Part shown: piece after piece, positions 24,503 through 33,082 of the stretch
How the letters are laid out: each line of letters begins with the position of its first letter
How positions within the stretch are numbered: the stretch's first letter is position 1
Assembly: GCA_017302615.1 (NCBI GenBank)
Contig: JAFLDB010000021.1
Span: 1 to 33,205 of the forward strand
Length of the DNA stretch: 33,205 bases
Reading direction: 5' to 3'
From: Sphingomonadales bacterium
GTDB lineage: Bacteria; Pseudomonadota; Alphaproteobacteria; Sphingomonadales; Sphingomonadaceae
The notes under the pieces: generated by a model
Databases searched by the model: none
Told to the model about the DNA's origin: nothing
The model's input: the letters and a program-made list of their open reading frames with translations, nothing else
Translations under genes and position numbers: made by a program

Positions 24503-25198
24503 TCAAGGCCACGGGTCTTGGCACATCTGGCGGGCCAATGCCAGCAAGGCCTTGTCTTCCGGGAAGGGCACAGAGGCAACTTCGCCCCAGCCATCGCCTG
24601 CTGCCGTCGCGATCCGTGGGCCCAGCGCCGCCAGCCGCAAGGGCGCGCGGCGGATCCCGTGGCGGACACATTCGGCGGCAAGGTGCCGCGCCGCCTCGGC
24701 CGAATGGAGCGCCACGATCGCCGGTGAGCGCAGCAGCGTGACCAGCTCGGGCGGCATGGCGCGCGGCACGCTGGCATAGACGACGCGCTCTTCCATGGTG
24801 ACGCCTTCCGGCACAGTCAGGGCAATACGCTCTTCCCCGGCAAGGCGCAGCAGCCGGAGATGCTCAGGGGCAAGGCTGTCCAACATGGCCTGAAGCCCGC
24901 CTGCGCCGGTCCGTGCCACGGCAAAGCCGGCCGCGCGGGCTTCGGCGGCGGTCGTCTCGCCCACGGCATAGACCGGCAGCCCGGTCAGGCCGCGCAGACC
25001 CCGGCCGCCATGACGAAAGACCATGGCGCTGCCGACCAGCAGGGCATCGAACCGATCAGGCGCCGGCGCTTCCCACGACCGGGCGACCACTTCGAACAGC
25101 GGGAAGCCGTGCACTTCCAGCCCCGGCATGGCCCGCGCCGCGCTCAGGCTGGCGGAACAGCCGGGTTCGGGGCGGACGATCACCAGCGGCACGGCCAT
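24503..25198 (-). CDS. hemD: HemD, uroporphyrinogen-III synthase
   Basis: This 231-residue cytoplasmic enzyme closes and inverts ring D of hydroxymethylbilane to make uroporphyrinogen III. The family is poorly conserved. The visible features are the N-terminal VIVRPEPG start, FDALLVGSAMVFRH ('d.li.tS.nav'), VYAVGETTAAEARAAGF ('vyaVG..Ta..l...G'), VVYASVP, and the C-terminal VALHSAEAARHLAAEC, with PRIATAAGDGW. Start ATG 25198 lies 5 bases downstream of the hemC stop. It forms an operon with hemC and the HemX-like gene. Confidence 0.9.
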   Translation of the reverse strand: MAVPLVIVRPEPGCSASLSAARAMPGLEVHGFPLFEVVARSWEAPAPDRFDALLVGSAMVFRHGGRGLRGLTGLPVYAVGETTAAEARAAGFAVARTGAGGLQAMLDSLAPEHLRLLRLAGEERIALTVPEGVTMEERVVYASVPRAMPPELVTLLRSPAIVALHSAEAARHLAAECVRHGIRRAPLRLAALGPRIATAAGDGWGEVASVPFPEDKALLALARQMCQDPWP

Positions 25199-25203
25199 GT
25201 CTG

Positions 25204-26130
25204 CTATCCCTGCGGTGGATCGAAATGTTCGCGGATGGCGGGACCGGCCTTGGCCAGCAGCTGTGCGGCCAGCCGGTGCGGGCCGTCCGCATCGCCGGGA
25301 ACAAAGGACAGTTCGCCCTCCACCCGCTCGGCTCCGTCAGGGCTGAGCAGGGCGGCGCGCATTGTCATGCTGTCACCATGCGGCCGGGTCAGGACGGAAA
25401 TCGGGCTGTGGCAATTGCCGCCCAATGCCGCGAGCAGCGCGCGCTCGGCCTCCACGGCATGGCGGCTTGGCAGATCGTCGATCCGCGCCAGCAAGGCGCG
25501 GGTCGCGGCATCCCCACTGCGGCATTCGATCGCAATCGCGCCCTGGCCGGGGGCGGGGAGCCACTCTTCGGGATCGAGCGGGGTGCCGTAATGCGCCATG
25601 CCCAGCCGGTTGAGGCCTGCGAGGGCCAGCAGGGTCACATCGGCTTCCCCGGCCTGCAGCTTGGCAAGGCGGGTCTGGACGTTGCCGCGAATCCCCACCA
25701 CCTGGCAATCGGGCCGGGCATGCAGCGCCTGAGCGGCGCGGCGCGGGGCGCTGGTGCCGATCCGGGTGCCGGGGGGCAGATCGGCGAAAGAGGCCGCACC
25801 CACCAGCACGTCGCGCACGTCCTCGCGCGGCAGGATCGCGCCGATGGCAATCTCGGCCGGGCGGATCGTTTCCACGTCTTTCAGCGAGTGAACCGCGATG
25901 TCGATTTCGCCGCTCAGCAGCCAGGCATCCAGTTCCTTGGTCCACAGGGCCTTGCCGCCGATCTCGGCCAGCGGCCGGTCCAGCACCTTGTCGCCGCTGG
26001 CGGTGACGGGAACGATCTCCACCACCAGGTCGGGGTGGGCGGCGCACAGCCGGTCACGCGCTTCATGCGCCTGGGCCATGGCGAGGGGAGAGGCACGGGT
26101 GCCGAGTTTCAATGGGGGACGGTCAGCCAT
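25204..26130 (-). CDS. hemC: HemC, hydroxymethylbilane synthase (porphobilinogen deaminase)
   Basis: A 308-residue cytoplasmic enzyme that joins four porphobilinogens into hydroxymethylbilane. The dipyrromethane cofactor cysteine is Cys240 in ALGGNCHSPI; the usual motif has Ser instead of Asn before it. The catalytic aspartate is Asp85 in VHSLKDVE. Arginine clusters that hold the growing chain are present in GTRASPLA, GTSAPRRAAQ and GIRGNVQTRLAKL, and LPAPGQGAIAIECR is the family block before the third domain. ATG 26130 is divergent from tsaD, with only 43 bases between them. The promoter must lie in this gap or in the start of tsaD. The ATTGCGCAAT palindrome in that gap also occurs before hemN. 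Confidence 0.96.
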   Translation of the reverse strand: MADRPPLKLGTRASPLAMAQAHEARDRLCAAHPDLVVEIVPVTASGDKVLDRPLAEIGGKALWTKELDAWLLSGEIDIAVHSLKDVETIRPAEIAIGAILPREDVRDVLVGAASFADLPPGTRIGTSAPRRAAQALHARPDCQVVGIRGNVQTRLAKLQAGEADVTLLALAGLNRLGMAHYGTPLDPEEWLPAPGQGAIAIECRSGDAATRALLARIDDLPSRHAVEAERALLAALGGNCHSPISVLTRPHGDSMTMRAALLSPDGAERVEGELSFVPGDADGPHRLAAQLLAKAGPAIREHFDPPQG

Positions 26131-26143
26131 CGCGCCTTGTCCT

Positions 26144-26153
26144 ATTGCGCAAT
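26144..26153. promoter_or_regulatory. ATTGCGCAAT palindrome between hemC and tsaD
   Basis: This is the same perfect 10-base palindrome as at 14590-14599 before hemN. It is centred 18 bases before the hemC ATG and 25 before that of tsaD. In this position it would cover the start of transcription of either gene. No recognised regulator can be named for it. Confidence 0.35.
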
Positions 26154-26173
26154 CCGACTAAGGGAAAGTGGGC

Positions 26174-27214
26174 ATGGGGATTGTCCTCGGAATTGAATCG
26201 TCGTGTGACGAAACCGCGGCCGCGCTGGTGGACAGCGATCGCCGCATCCTGGCGCAGCGGATCGCTTCGCAGGACGATGCACATCGCCCCTATGGCGGGG
26301 TCGTTCCGGAAATCGCCGCCCGTGCCCATGCCGAGCGGCTGGGCCCGCTGATCGCCGCCACGCTGGGCGATGCCGGAATGGGCCTGGGCGATGTCGACGC
26401 GATTGCCGCCACGGCCGGGCCGGGGCTGATCGGCGGGGTGATGGTCGGGCTGGTCACGGCCAAGGCGCTGGCCATGGCCGGTGACAAGCCGCTGATCGCG
26501 ATCAACCACCTGGAAGGTCACGCACTCAGCCCGCGGCTGGCCGATGCGGCGCTGCAATTTCCCTATCTGCTGCTGCTGGTTTCGGGCGGGCACTGCCAGT
26601 TGTTGATGGTCGAGGGGGTGGGCCGTTATCGCCGGCTCGCCACAACCATCGATGATGCGCTGGGCGAGGCTTTCGACAAGACCGCCAAGATCCTGGGCCT
26701 GGGCTTTCCCGGCGGCCCGGCGGTGGAGCGGCTGGCGCGCGAAGGCGATGCCGGCAAGGTGCCGCTGCCGCGCCCGCTGCTGGGCAGCGCGGAGCCGCAT
26801 TTCAGCTTTGCCGGCCTGAAAAGCGCGGTGCTGCGCGCCAGGGATGCCGGGACCTATCAGGCCGCCGATATTGCCGCCTCGTTCCAGCAGGCCGCGATCG
26901 ACTGCATCATCGACCGCACCCGCCGGGCGCTGGCCGCCGCGGAGGGGGCAACCGCGCTGGTCGTGGCGGGCGGAGTGGCGGCCAACCAGTCGGTCCGCGC
27001 CGCGCTGGTCGATCTGGCCGCGCAGCACGGCCTGCCCTTTGTCGCGCCGCCACTGCCGCTGTGTACCGATAACGCCGCGATGATCGCCTGGGCCGGGGTG
27101 GAGCGGATGGCCGATCCGGCCTTTGCCGCCGATCCGCTCGATTTCGCCGCCCGGCCGCGCTGGCCGCTCGATCCGGATGCCGCGCCGGTGCGCGGTGCGG
27201 GGGTGAAGGCCTGA
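26174..27214 (+). CDS. tsaD: TsaD, tRNA threonylcarbamoyladenosine transferase subunit
   Basis: This 346-residue universal enzyme (formerly Gcp/YgjD) transfers threonylcarbamoyl to A37 of tRNAs that read ANN codons, together with TsaB and TsaE. The N terminus has [16 protein letters not shown] and [12 protein letters not shown]. The metal-binding motif is AINHLEGH, and later blocks are [44 protein letters not shown] and [15 protein letters not shown] 26174 is preferred because AGGG lies 9 bases upstream; the GTG at 26168 is only 3 bases from it. The stop overlaps gpsA (TGATG). Confidence 0.97.
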   Translation: MGIVLGIESSCDETAAALVDSDRRILAQRIASQDDAHRPYGGVVPEIAARAHAERLGPLIAATLGDAGMGLGDVDAIAATAGPGLIGGVMVGLVTAKALAMAGDKPLIAINHLEGHALSPRLADAALQFPYLLLLVSGGHCQLLMVEGVGRYRRLATTIDDALGEAFDKTAKILGLGFPGGPAVERLAREGDAGKVPLPRPLLGSAEPHFSFAGLKSAVLRARDAGTYQAADIAASFQQAAIDCIIDRTRRALAAAEGATALVVAGGVAANQSVRAALVDLAAQHGLPFVAPPLPLCTDNAAMIAWAGVERMADPAFAADPLDFAARPRWPLDPDAAPVRGAGVKA

Positions 27215-28206
27215 TGGCGGCAATCGGCGTGATCGGAGCCGGGGCCTGGGGCACCGCGCTGGCCCAGGTCATGGCCAGCGACGGCAGCGAAGTGCTGCTG
27301 TGGGCGCGCGAGCCGGAACTGGTGGCAGAGATCAACGCGGCGCATACCAACAGCCTGTTCCTGCCGTCCGCGCGCCTTTCCGAAGCGATCCGCGCCACGG
27401 GCGACCTGGCCGATCTGGCCGCGGTGCCGGTGCTGCTGGTGGTCACTCCGGCGCAGCATCTGGCCCGGGTGCTGTCCGGCCTGCCCGATGCCCCGCGCGA
27501 TCTGGTGCTGTGTTCCAAGGGGATCGAGGCCGGCACCGGGCGGCTGATGGCCGACGTTGCCGCAGAGGCCGCCCGGGCGGCGCAGATTGCCGTCCTGTCC
27601 GGCCCGACTTTCGCGCACGAGGTCGCCGCCGGCCTGCCCACCGCCGTGACCCTGGCCTGCGGCGGGGGCGATGCGCAGTGGGAACGGCTGGCCCCGGCGC
27701 TGTCGCGGCCGTCGCTGCGGCCCTATTATTCCGACGACGTGACCGGTGCGGAAATCGGCGGGGCGGTCAAGAACGTCCTCGCGATTGCCTGCGGCGTGGT
27801 CGAGGGGCTGGGGCTGGGCCAGAACGCCCGCGCCGCTCTGATCGCGCGCGGCTATGCCGAGATGGTCCGGTTCGGCCTGGCGCTGGGCGCGCGGGCCGAG
27901 ACGATGGCCGGCCTGTCCGGCATGGGCGATCTGGTGCTGACCTGCTCGTCCACTTCCAGCCGCAATTTCTCGCTCGGCAAGGCGCTGGGCGAAGGGCGCA
28001 GCGCGGCCGAGGCGCTGGACGGCAAGGCCAGCGTGGCCGAAGGCGCGCACACCGCCCCGGTGCTGGCGGACCTGGCCCGGCGCCACGGTGTGGCCATGCC
28101 GATTGTCGAGGCGGTCGAACGGCTGCTCAGCGGCTCGGCTCCGGCCAAGGCGGTGGTGGCCGAATTGCTGGCCCGGCCGCTGAAAGCCGAAGGGGAGGGC
28201 GCATGA
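27214..28206 (+). CDS. gpsA: GpsA, NAD(P)H-dependent glycerol-3-phosphate dehydrogenase
   Basis: This cytoplasmic enzyme has 330 residues and reduces dihydroxyacetone phosphate to sn-glycerol-3-phosphate for phospholipid synthesis. The dinucleotide motif GAGAWGTALA is at residues 8-17. Family blocks include LCSKGIE, VLSGPTFAHEVAAGLPTAV, the catalytic lysine region GGAVKNVLAIACGVVEG, and GLSGMGDLVLTCSSTSSRN. Length is typical. It overlaps tsaD and the following flippase gene (ATGA), so the three are probably one operon; tsaD-gpsA pairing is common in Sphingomonadales. Confidence 0.97.
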   Translation: MAAIGVIGAGAWGTALAQVMASDGSEVLLWAREPELVAEINAAHTNSLFLPSARLSEAIRATGDLADLAAVPVLLVVTPAQHLARVLSGLPDAPRDLVLCSKGIEAGTGRLMADVAAEAARAAQIAVLSGPTFAHEVAAGLPTAVTLACGGGDAQWERLAPALSRPSLRPYYSDDVTGAEIGGAVKNVLAIACGVVEGLGLGQNARAALIARGYAEMVRFGLALGARAETMAGLSGMGDLVLTCSSTSSRNFSLGKALGEGRSAAEALDGKASVAEGAHTAPVLADLARRHGVAMPIVEAVERLLSGSAPAKAVVAELLARPLKAEGEGA

Positions 28207-29687
28207 GCGAGCCTTCCGCCGCCCACCAGAAGGACATTCAGGCGCTGGCCAAGGGCGGGCAGACCAATGTCATGGGCTTTGTCCTGCGCCTGATGGCGCG
28301 CATTCCGTTCCTGATCATCGCCAGCCGGTTCTATGGCGCGGAATCGCTCGGGCGGTTCGCCTCGGCGCTGGTCATGGTCGAACTGGCCGCCCAGCTTTGC
28401 ACCCTGGGGCAGAAGCGCGGCCTCGCCCAGCGTCTGTCGGAAGACAGGGAGCATCCGGCCAGCGCGGTCGCCGATGCCATGTTGCTGACCTCGCTCCTGG
28501 CCATACCGGCGACCATCGCGCTCTACCTGTTCCCGCAGGCGATGTACCCCACCGGCAACTTCACCGAGGCGGACCGGCTGCTGGTGATCGCGATCCTGCC
28601 GCTGGCCCTGACCGACATCGCGCTGGCCGCGCTGGCCTATCGCTATGACGTGGCCACCACGGTCCGATCGCGCGCGGTGGTGGAGCCGTGGACCCTGTCG
28701 ATCGCGGCGGGGGTGCTGTTCCTGGTCATTCCGGAAAGCGGGCTGCAACTGGCCTTCGTCGCCTCGATCGTGGCGGCGGCGCTGGTCGCGTTCTGGCCGC
28801 TTTTCCGTTCCTACGGCCTGCCGCAGGACTGGCATCCCAACCCGCTGCGGCTGGGTCAGCTGGCGCTGGCCAACCTGCCGCTGGCCGGGGCCGACGCCGT
28901 GGAATGGGGCACCCGCAAGCTCGATATCTTCATCCTGCGCTTCTTCGTCGGCGATGCGGCGCTGGGGATCTATTACTTCGCCCAGCAGGTCGCGACCCTG
29001 CCGCAAAAGCTGAAGACCAGCTTCGAGCCGATCCTCGGTCCGGTCATCACCCGCAACCTCAAGGAAGGGAACCTTGCCGGCATCGCCGCGCAGGTGCGGC
29101 AGGTCGGCTACTGGATCATCGCCGCCCAGGCCGGGATTGCCCTGGCGCTGGCGATCCCCGGCACCGGGATCATGGGGCTGGGCGGCCCGGCCTTCGTCGG
29201 CGGCACCGGCGCGCTGGCCTTCCTGCTGGCCGCCGAAGTGGCCGCCGCCACCGCCGTGGTGAGCGAGGCGGCGCTGGTCTATGTCGCGCGGATGCAGAAC
29301 CTGCTGGTCTCGCTGCTGACCATCACCCTGCAGGGGCTGCTGACGCTGGCCGGGATCGAGCTGGTCACCGACATGGGCCTCGATGACAATTTCCGCATCG
29401 CGGCGGCGGCGGCGGCGCTGATGCTGTCGCTGGGCTTCGCCTCGCTGCTCAAGGCCTGGCTGCTCAAGCGCCAGCTGGGGGCCAGCGTCAACAACTGGCG
29501 CTGGACGCTGGTCTGGGCGACGGCCCCGGCGGTGCTGGTCGGCTGGCTGGCGATGACCCTGCTGCCGGAATGGGCCGCGCTGGTGCTGGGCGTGCCGGCG
29601 ATCCTCTTGGCCTATGGCTATGTGATCTGGCACAAGGGCTTCGGCCCGGAAGACCGGGTGCTGTTCCGCCGCGGCGGCACCAGTTAG
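28203..29687 (+). CDS. Polysaccharide flippase-like membrane protein (Wzx/MOP superfamily)
   Basis: An integral membrane protein of 494 residues with about 12-14 helices, similar to lipopolysaccharide/oligosaccharide flippases of the MOP superfamily. The N terminus shows the family pattern: ALAKGGQTNVMGFVLRLMARIPFLIIASRFYGAESLGRFASALVMVELAAQLCTLG, with a helix-1/helix-2 boundary at FYGAESLGRF. The loop VEWGTRKLDIFILRFFVGDAALGIYYFAQQVATLPQK is also characteristic ('...d..ilg.f.g...lG.Y..a...a.lp...'). Substrate unknown. The start ATG overlaps the gpsA stop by 4 bases. There is no glycosyltransferase nearby, so it may not belong to a dedicated polysaccharide locus. Confidence 0.85.
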   Translation: MSEPSAAHQKDIQALAKGGQTNVMGFVLRLMARIPFLIIASRFYGAESLGRFASALVMVELAAQLCTLGQKRGLAQRLSEDREHPASAVADAMLLTSLLAIPATIALYLFPQAMYPTGNFTEADRLLVIAILPLALTDIALAALAYRYDVATTVRSRAVVEPWTLSIAAGVLFLVIPESGLQLAFVASIVAAALVAFWPLFRSYGLPQDWHPNPLRLGQLALANLPLAGADAVEWGTRKLDIFILRFFVGDAALGIYYFAQQVATLPQKLKTSFEPILGPVITRNLKEGNLAGIAAQVRQVGYWIIAAQAGIALALAIPGTGIMGLGGPAFVGGTGALAFLLAAEVAAATAVVSEAALVYVARMQNLLVSLLTITLQGLLTLAGIELVTDMGLDDNFRIAAAAAALMLSLGFASLLKAWLLKRQLGASVNNWRWTLVWATAPAVLVGWLAMTLLPEWAALVLGVPAILLAYGYVIWHKGFGPEDRVLFRRGGTS

Positions 29688-29697
29688 GAGCGCAAGA

Positions 29698-30282
29698 ATG
29701 CTGCAGACGATCGACACGAACACGCTGGTGATTGGCGCGGCGGTGCTGGCCGTGCTGCTGATCGGCTTCATCCTGCTGCGCCGGGGCAGCACGGGCGCGA
29801 AGCGGCGCGATTACAAGCCCGACGTGCTGGACGAAGGCGCTGCCTCGGTACAGCGCAACCAGGCGCTGATCGACGCCGCACCGGCCGCCCAGATCATCAC
29901 CGCCCCGCCGGCCAGCGTCGGCCTGGCGGGTGTGGGCGAGGCGGTGGCCGTCGGCGCGCAGGACGTGGTGGAAGAGGCTGCGGCCGAAGCTGAAGCACCC
30001 GCCGCGCCGGAACCCGCGCCCGCCCCGGAATCCCCCGCCGGCACCGCCGATGACCTGTCCCGCATCAAGGGCCTCGGCCCCAAGCTGCAGGCGCTGCTGC
30101 CCACGCTTGGCATCACCAGCTACGCCCAGATCGCCGCGCTGACCGAGGCGGACCTGGCGGAGCTGGATACCAAGCTGGGCGCCTTCGCCGGCCGCCCGGC
30201 CAAGGACAACTGGGTGGAACAGGCCAGGTTCCTCGCTGCCGGGGATACGGCCGGGTTCGAGGCGAAGTTCGGCAAGGTCTAG
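29698..30282 (+). CDS. Membrane-anchored helix-hairpin-helix protein
   Basis: A 194-residue protein with one N-terminal membrane helix (about 10-27), then a basic stretch (RRGSTGAKRRDYK), an Ala/Pro/Glu-rich linker (about 80-118) and a C-terminal domain. That domain reads DDLSRIKGLGPKLQALLPTLGI, followed by TSYAQIAALTEADLAELDTKLGAF. It is a helix-hairpin-helix fold of the type often annotated as '5' DNA nuclease/flap endonuclease-1-like', related to DUF4332. There is no nuclease catalytic site, so DNA binding or protein contact is more likely than cutting. The start follows the flippase gene by 10 bases with GGAG upstream. The 3' end is only 9 bases from the end of the convergent uvrB. Confidence 0.8.
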   Translation: MLQTIDTNTLVIGAAVLAVLLIGFILLRRGSTGAKRRDYKPDVLDEGAASVQRNQALIDAAPAAQIITAPPASVGLAGVGEAVAVGAQDVVEEAAAEAEAPAAPEPAPAPESPAGTADDLSRIKGLGPKLQALLPTLGITSYAQIAALTEADLAELDTKLGAFAGRPAKDNWVEQARFLAAGDTAGFEAKFGKV

Positions 30283-30291
30283 GGCCGCGCC

Positions 30292-32478
30292 CTAACGCCC
30301 CCACTTCTGCTGCTTCTTGCCGAACCGGGTCTTGCGAGTGCCCGGCTTGCCCTCGTTGCTGCGGCCGACGATCGGCGCTTTGCGCTCGCCTTCCGGCAGG
30401 CCCAGCTCGGTCGCTTCCAGCCGGCGGATCTCGTCGCGCAGCCTTCCGGCTTCCTCGAATTCCAGGTCGGCGGCGGCGGCGCGCATCCGGCCTTCCAGTT
30501 CCTCGATATAGGCGCGCAGGTTGTGGCCGACGAGGTTGTTCCGCTCGTCGTCCTCGATCTCCACCAGCACCCCGTCGCGCGCGGCGGTATCGGCGACGAT
30601 ATCGTGGATGTTGCGCTTGATCGTCTCGGGCGTGATGCCGTGCGCCTCGTTATAGGCGCGCTGCTTTTCGCGGCGGCGGTCGGTCTCGGCAATGGCACGT
30701 TCCATGCTGCCGGTCATCCGGTCGGCATAGAGGATCACCCGCCCGTCCACGTTGCGCGCGGCGCGGCCGATGGTCTGGATCAGGCTGGTTTCGCTGCGCA
30801 GGAACCCTTCCTTGTCGGCATCGAGGATACAGACCAGCCCGCATTCGGGAATGTCGAGGCCTTCGCGCAGCAGATTGATCCCCACCAGAACGTCATAGAC
30901 GCCCAGCCGCAGGTCGCGGATCAGCTCGATGCGCTCCAGCGTTTCGACGTCGGAATGCATGTAGCGCACGCGCAGGCCCGCCTCGTGCATGAACTCGGTC
31001 AGGTCCTCGGCCATCCGCTTGGTGAGCGTAGTGACGAGCGTGCGGTATCCCTTCGCCGCGGTTTCGCGGCATTCGTTGATGCAGTCCTGCACCTGGTCTT
31101 CCACCGGGCGGATCAACACCGGCGGGTCGATCAGGCCGGTCGGGCGGATCACCTGCTCGGCAAAGACCCCGCCCGACTGCTCCATTTCCCACGGCCCCGG
31201 CGTGGCGGAAACGGCCACGGTCTGCGGCCGCATCGCGTCCCACTCGTTGAAGCGCAGCGGGCGGTTGTCGATGCAGCTCGGCAGGCGAAAGCCATATTCG
31301 GCCAGGGTAATCTTGCGCCGGTGGTCGCCCTTGGACATCGCCCCGATCTGCGGCACCGTCTGGTGGCTTTCATCGACGAACAGCAGCGCGTTTTCGGGCA
31401 GGTATTCAAACAGCGTCGGCGGCGGCTCGCCCGGCAGGCGGCCGGTCAGGAAGCGGGAATAGTTCTCGATCCCGGCGCAGCTGCCGGTCGCCGCGATCAT
31501 TTCCAGGTCAAAGTTCGTGCGCTGCTCCAGCCGCTGCGCTTCCAGCAGCTTGCCTTCCGCGTTCAGCTCCTTCAGCCGCTCGGCCAGCTCGAACCGGATC
31601 GCCTCGGCCGCCTGCTTCATGGTGGGGCCGGGGGTGACATAGTGCGAATTGGCATAGACCCGCACGGAGTTCAGGCTCGCCCCCTTCTTGCCGGTCAGCG
31701 GATCGAATTCGGCAATCTCCTCGATCTCGTCGCCGAAGAACGAGATGCGCCAGGCCATGTCCTCATAGTGGCTGGGGAAGATCTCCAGATTGTCGCCCCG
31801 CACGCGGAAGGTGCCGCGCTGGAACGCCGCATCGTTGCGCTTGTATTGCAGCGCCACCAGCTTGCGGATGATCTCGCGCTGGTCCTGCGTGTCGCCGCGC
31901 TTCAGGTCAAAGATCATCGCCGAATAGGTCTCGACCGAGCCGATGCCATAGAGGCACGAGACCGAGGCGACGATGATCACGTCATCGCGTTCCAGCAGCG
32001 CCCGGGTGGCCGCATGGCGCATCCGGTCAATCGCCTCGTTTACGCTCGATTCCTTCTCGATATAGGTATCGCTGCGCGGCACATAGGCCTCGGGCTGGTA
32101 ATAGTCGTAGTAGGAGACGAAGTACTCCACCGCGTTTTCGGGGAAGAAGCTCTTCATCTCGCCATAAAGCTGCGCGGCCAGGATCTTGTTGGGCGCCAGG
32201 ATCAGCGCAGGCCGCTGCGTCGCCTCAATCACCTTGGCCATGGTAAAGGTCTTGCCGCTGCCGGTAACCCCCAGCAGCACCTGCGTCGCCTCGCCGCTGG
32301 AAATCCCTTCGACCAGCTCGGCAATCGCCGTCGGCTGGTCACCCGCAGGCTGGTATTCGGACACGATCCGGAACGGCCGTTGTTCGGCGGCCTTCTCCGG
32401 CCGCGCCGGCTTGTGCGGCACGAAGGCACCGGACGTGTCGGGTTCTTCGAGGCCCCGGCGGATGATGAGCTCTGCCAT
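30292..32478 (-). CDS. uvrB: UvrB, excinuclease ABC subunit B
   Basis: This 728-residue damage-recognition helicase of nucleotide excision repair is cytoplasmic and works with UvrA and UvrC. Walker A is GVTGSGKT near residue 70. The damage-probing beta hairpin follows ([23 protein letters not shown]). DEAD-like box is DESH, with helicase motifs [32 protein letters not shown] and QTIGRAARN. The UvrC-binding coiled coil is near the end ([27 protein letters not shown]). The C terminus then adds a basic tail (about 30 residues, [13 protein letters not shown]), and the N terminus has an extra 35 residues; both are common in this order. ATG 32478 lacks a good Shine-Dalgarno. No alphaproteobacterial LexA box (GTTC-N7-GTTC) was found upstream. 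Confidence 0.97.
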   Translation of the reverse strand: MAELIIRRGLEEPDTSGAFVPHKPARPEKAAEQRPFRIVSEYQPAGDQPTAIAELVEGISSGEATQVLLGVTGSGKTFTMAKVIEATQRPALILAPNKILAAQLYGEMKSFFPENAVEYFVSYYDYYQPEAYVPRSDTYIEKESSVNEAIDRMRHAATRALLERDDVIIVASVSCLYGIGSVETYSAMIFDLKRGDTQDQREIIRKLVALQYKRNDAAFQRGTFRVRGDNLEIFPSHYEDMAWRISFFGDEIEEIAEFDPLTGKKGASLNSVRVYANSHYVTPGPTMKQAAEAIRFELAERLKELNAEGKLLEAQRLEQRTNFDLEMIAATGSCAGIENYSRFLTGRLPGEPPPTLFEYLPENALLFVDESHQTVPQIGAMSKGDHRRKITLAEYGFRLPSCIDNRPLRFNEWDAMRPQTVAVSATPGPWEMEQSGGVFAEQVIRPTGLIDPPVLIRPVEDQVQDCINECRETAAKGYRTLVTTLTKRMAEDLTEFMHEAGLRVRYMHSDVETLERIELIRDLRLGVYDVLVGINLLREGLDIPECGLVCILDADKEGFLRSETSLIQTIGRAARNVDGRVILYADRMTGSMERAIAETDRRREKQRAYNEAHGITPETIKRNIHDIVADTAARDGVLVEIEDDERNNLVGHNLRAYIEELEGRMRAAAADLEFEEAGRLRDEIRRLEATELGLPEGERKAPIVGRSNEGKPGTRKTRFGKKQQKWGR

Positions 32479-32790
32479 GGGGGGAGTTTATGGGGGTTTG
32501 CGGTTTGTTCCGCAATGGGGGCAATTGCGTTCGCCAGCTTTGGCATGAGGCATATCCTCCGCACATGGTTGATAAAGCAACCAATTAAGGCGAAGCGCGG
32601 CGAGGCGCTGTTGACACGGGAGTCGCAGATGGGCCTCGACTCTGGCCTCAGCAAGCGCACTCCTGCGCAAATTCACGCTGCAATTCGCAAGGCACGTGGC
32701 GTGGCTTAAATAGACCGTCGCGGCCGATGCCGACCGGTTCGACATCTTTGGATACAGCTCTACGGTCCACGGCGAGGCAGCGAGCGTTGC
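32479..32790. other. Intergenic region upstream of uvrB
   Basis: This 312-base stretch must hold the uvrB promoter. It contains an 18-base inverted repeat, TGGTTG-N6-CAACCA, at 32566-32583. On the plus strand, an ORF from ATG 32545 to 32709 could code for 54 residues, ending SKRTPAQIHAAIRKARGVA; I do not recognise it. On the minus strand, ATG 32553 (2 bases after GGAGG) could start a 21-residue peptide with a CPHCG motif, ending at 32488. Neither is supported well enough to call. Confidence 0.3.
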
Positions 32791-33081
32791 CTATTGTTGC
32801 TGAATCGATGCCAAAAATTCTTTCAATGCGTTTCCAACGTCTTCTTCAAAGCATTTTGATCTCAAATGCGCAACGACCTGCGGAACGTCGTCTGATGTCC
32901 GTGCTACGAATTGATATTTGTTATCAGGTGTCTTTGCAATCTGAGATGCAGCAGATGTACTGCCTGTCTCAGCAAGTAATGGATTCGGGCTTCTTGAAGG
33001 ATCTAGTGATGAATCCGCAGCTCTTATCTTTTTCTGCCATTCTCCGAATTTCCCTTGCTCCCGCAAAGCATTGAATTGGCT
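32791..33081 (-). pseudogene. Unknown gene, 5' end cut off by the IS element
   Basis: The C-terminal 90 or so residues of an unrecognised soluble protein remain (FNALREQGKFGEWQKK near the break, EFLASIQQQ at the end). The reading frame is open right up to the IS end and then continues into it without a proper start or ribosome site; a TTG at 33066 is the only in-frame start candidate. Charged, non-repetitive composition argues for a real protein. The stretch is clearly AT-richer than the rest of the window, suggesting horizontally acquired DNA. The missing 5' part should lie beyond the insertion element, outside this window. The opposite strand has an ORF (32727-33074) of similar length that looks less protein-like. 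Confidence 0.5.
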
Positions 33082-33082
33082 A

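Noticed and set aside
27852..29792. 646-residue open frame antisense to gpsA and the flippase gene
   Set aside because: It crosses two well-supported genes, is rich in Arg, Gln and His, and has no family features.
32479..32700. LexA (SOS) box upstream of uvrB
   Set aside because: I looked for the alphaproteobacterial direct repeat GTTC-N7-GTTC; the only GTTC pair present is separated by 18 bases.
30523..32709. 728-residue open frame antisense to uvrB
   Set aside because: It mirrors the uvrB codons and has low-complexity composition with no recognisable motif. Only its last 54 codons lie outside uvrB.
32727..33074. 115-residue plus-strand ORF opposite the IS-truncated gene
   Set aside because: The minus-strand frame has the more protein-like composition and runs open into the IS junction. 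The plus-strand frame has no ribosome site or known motif.
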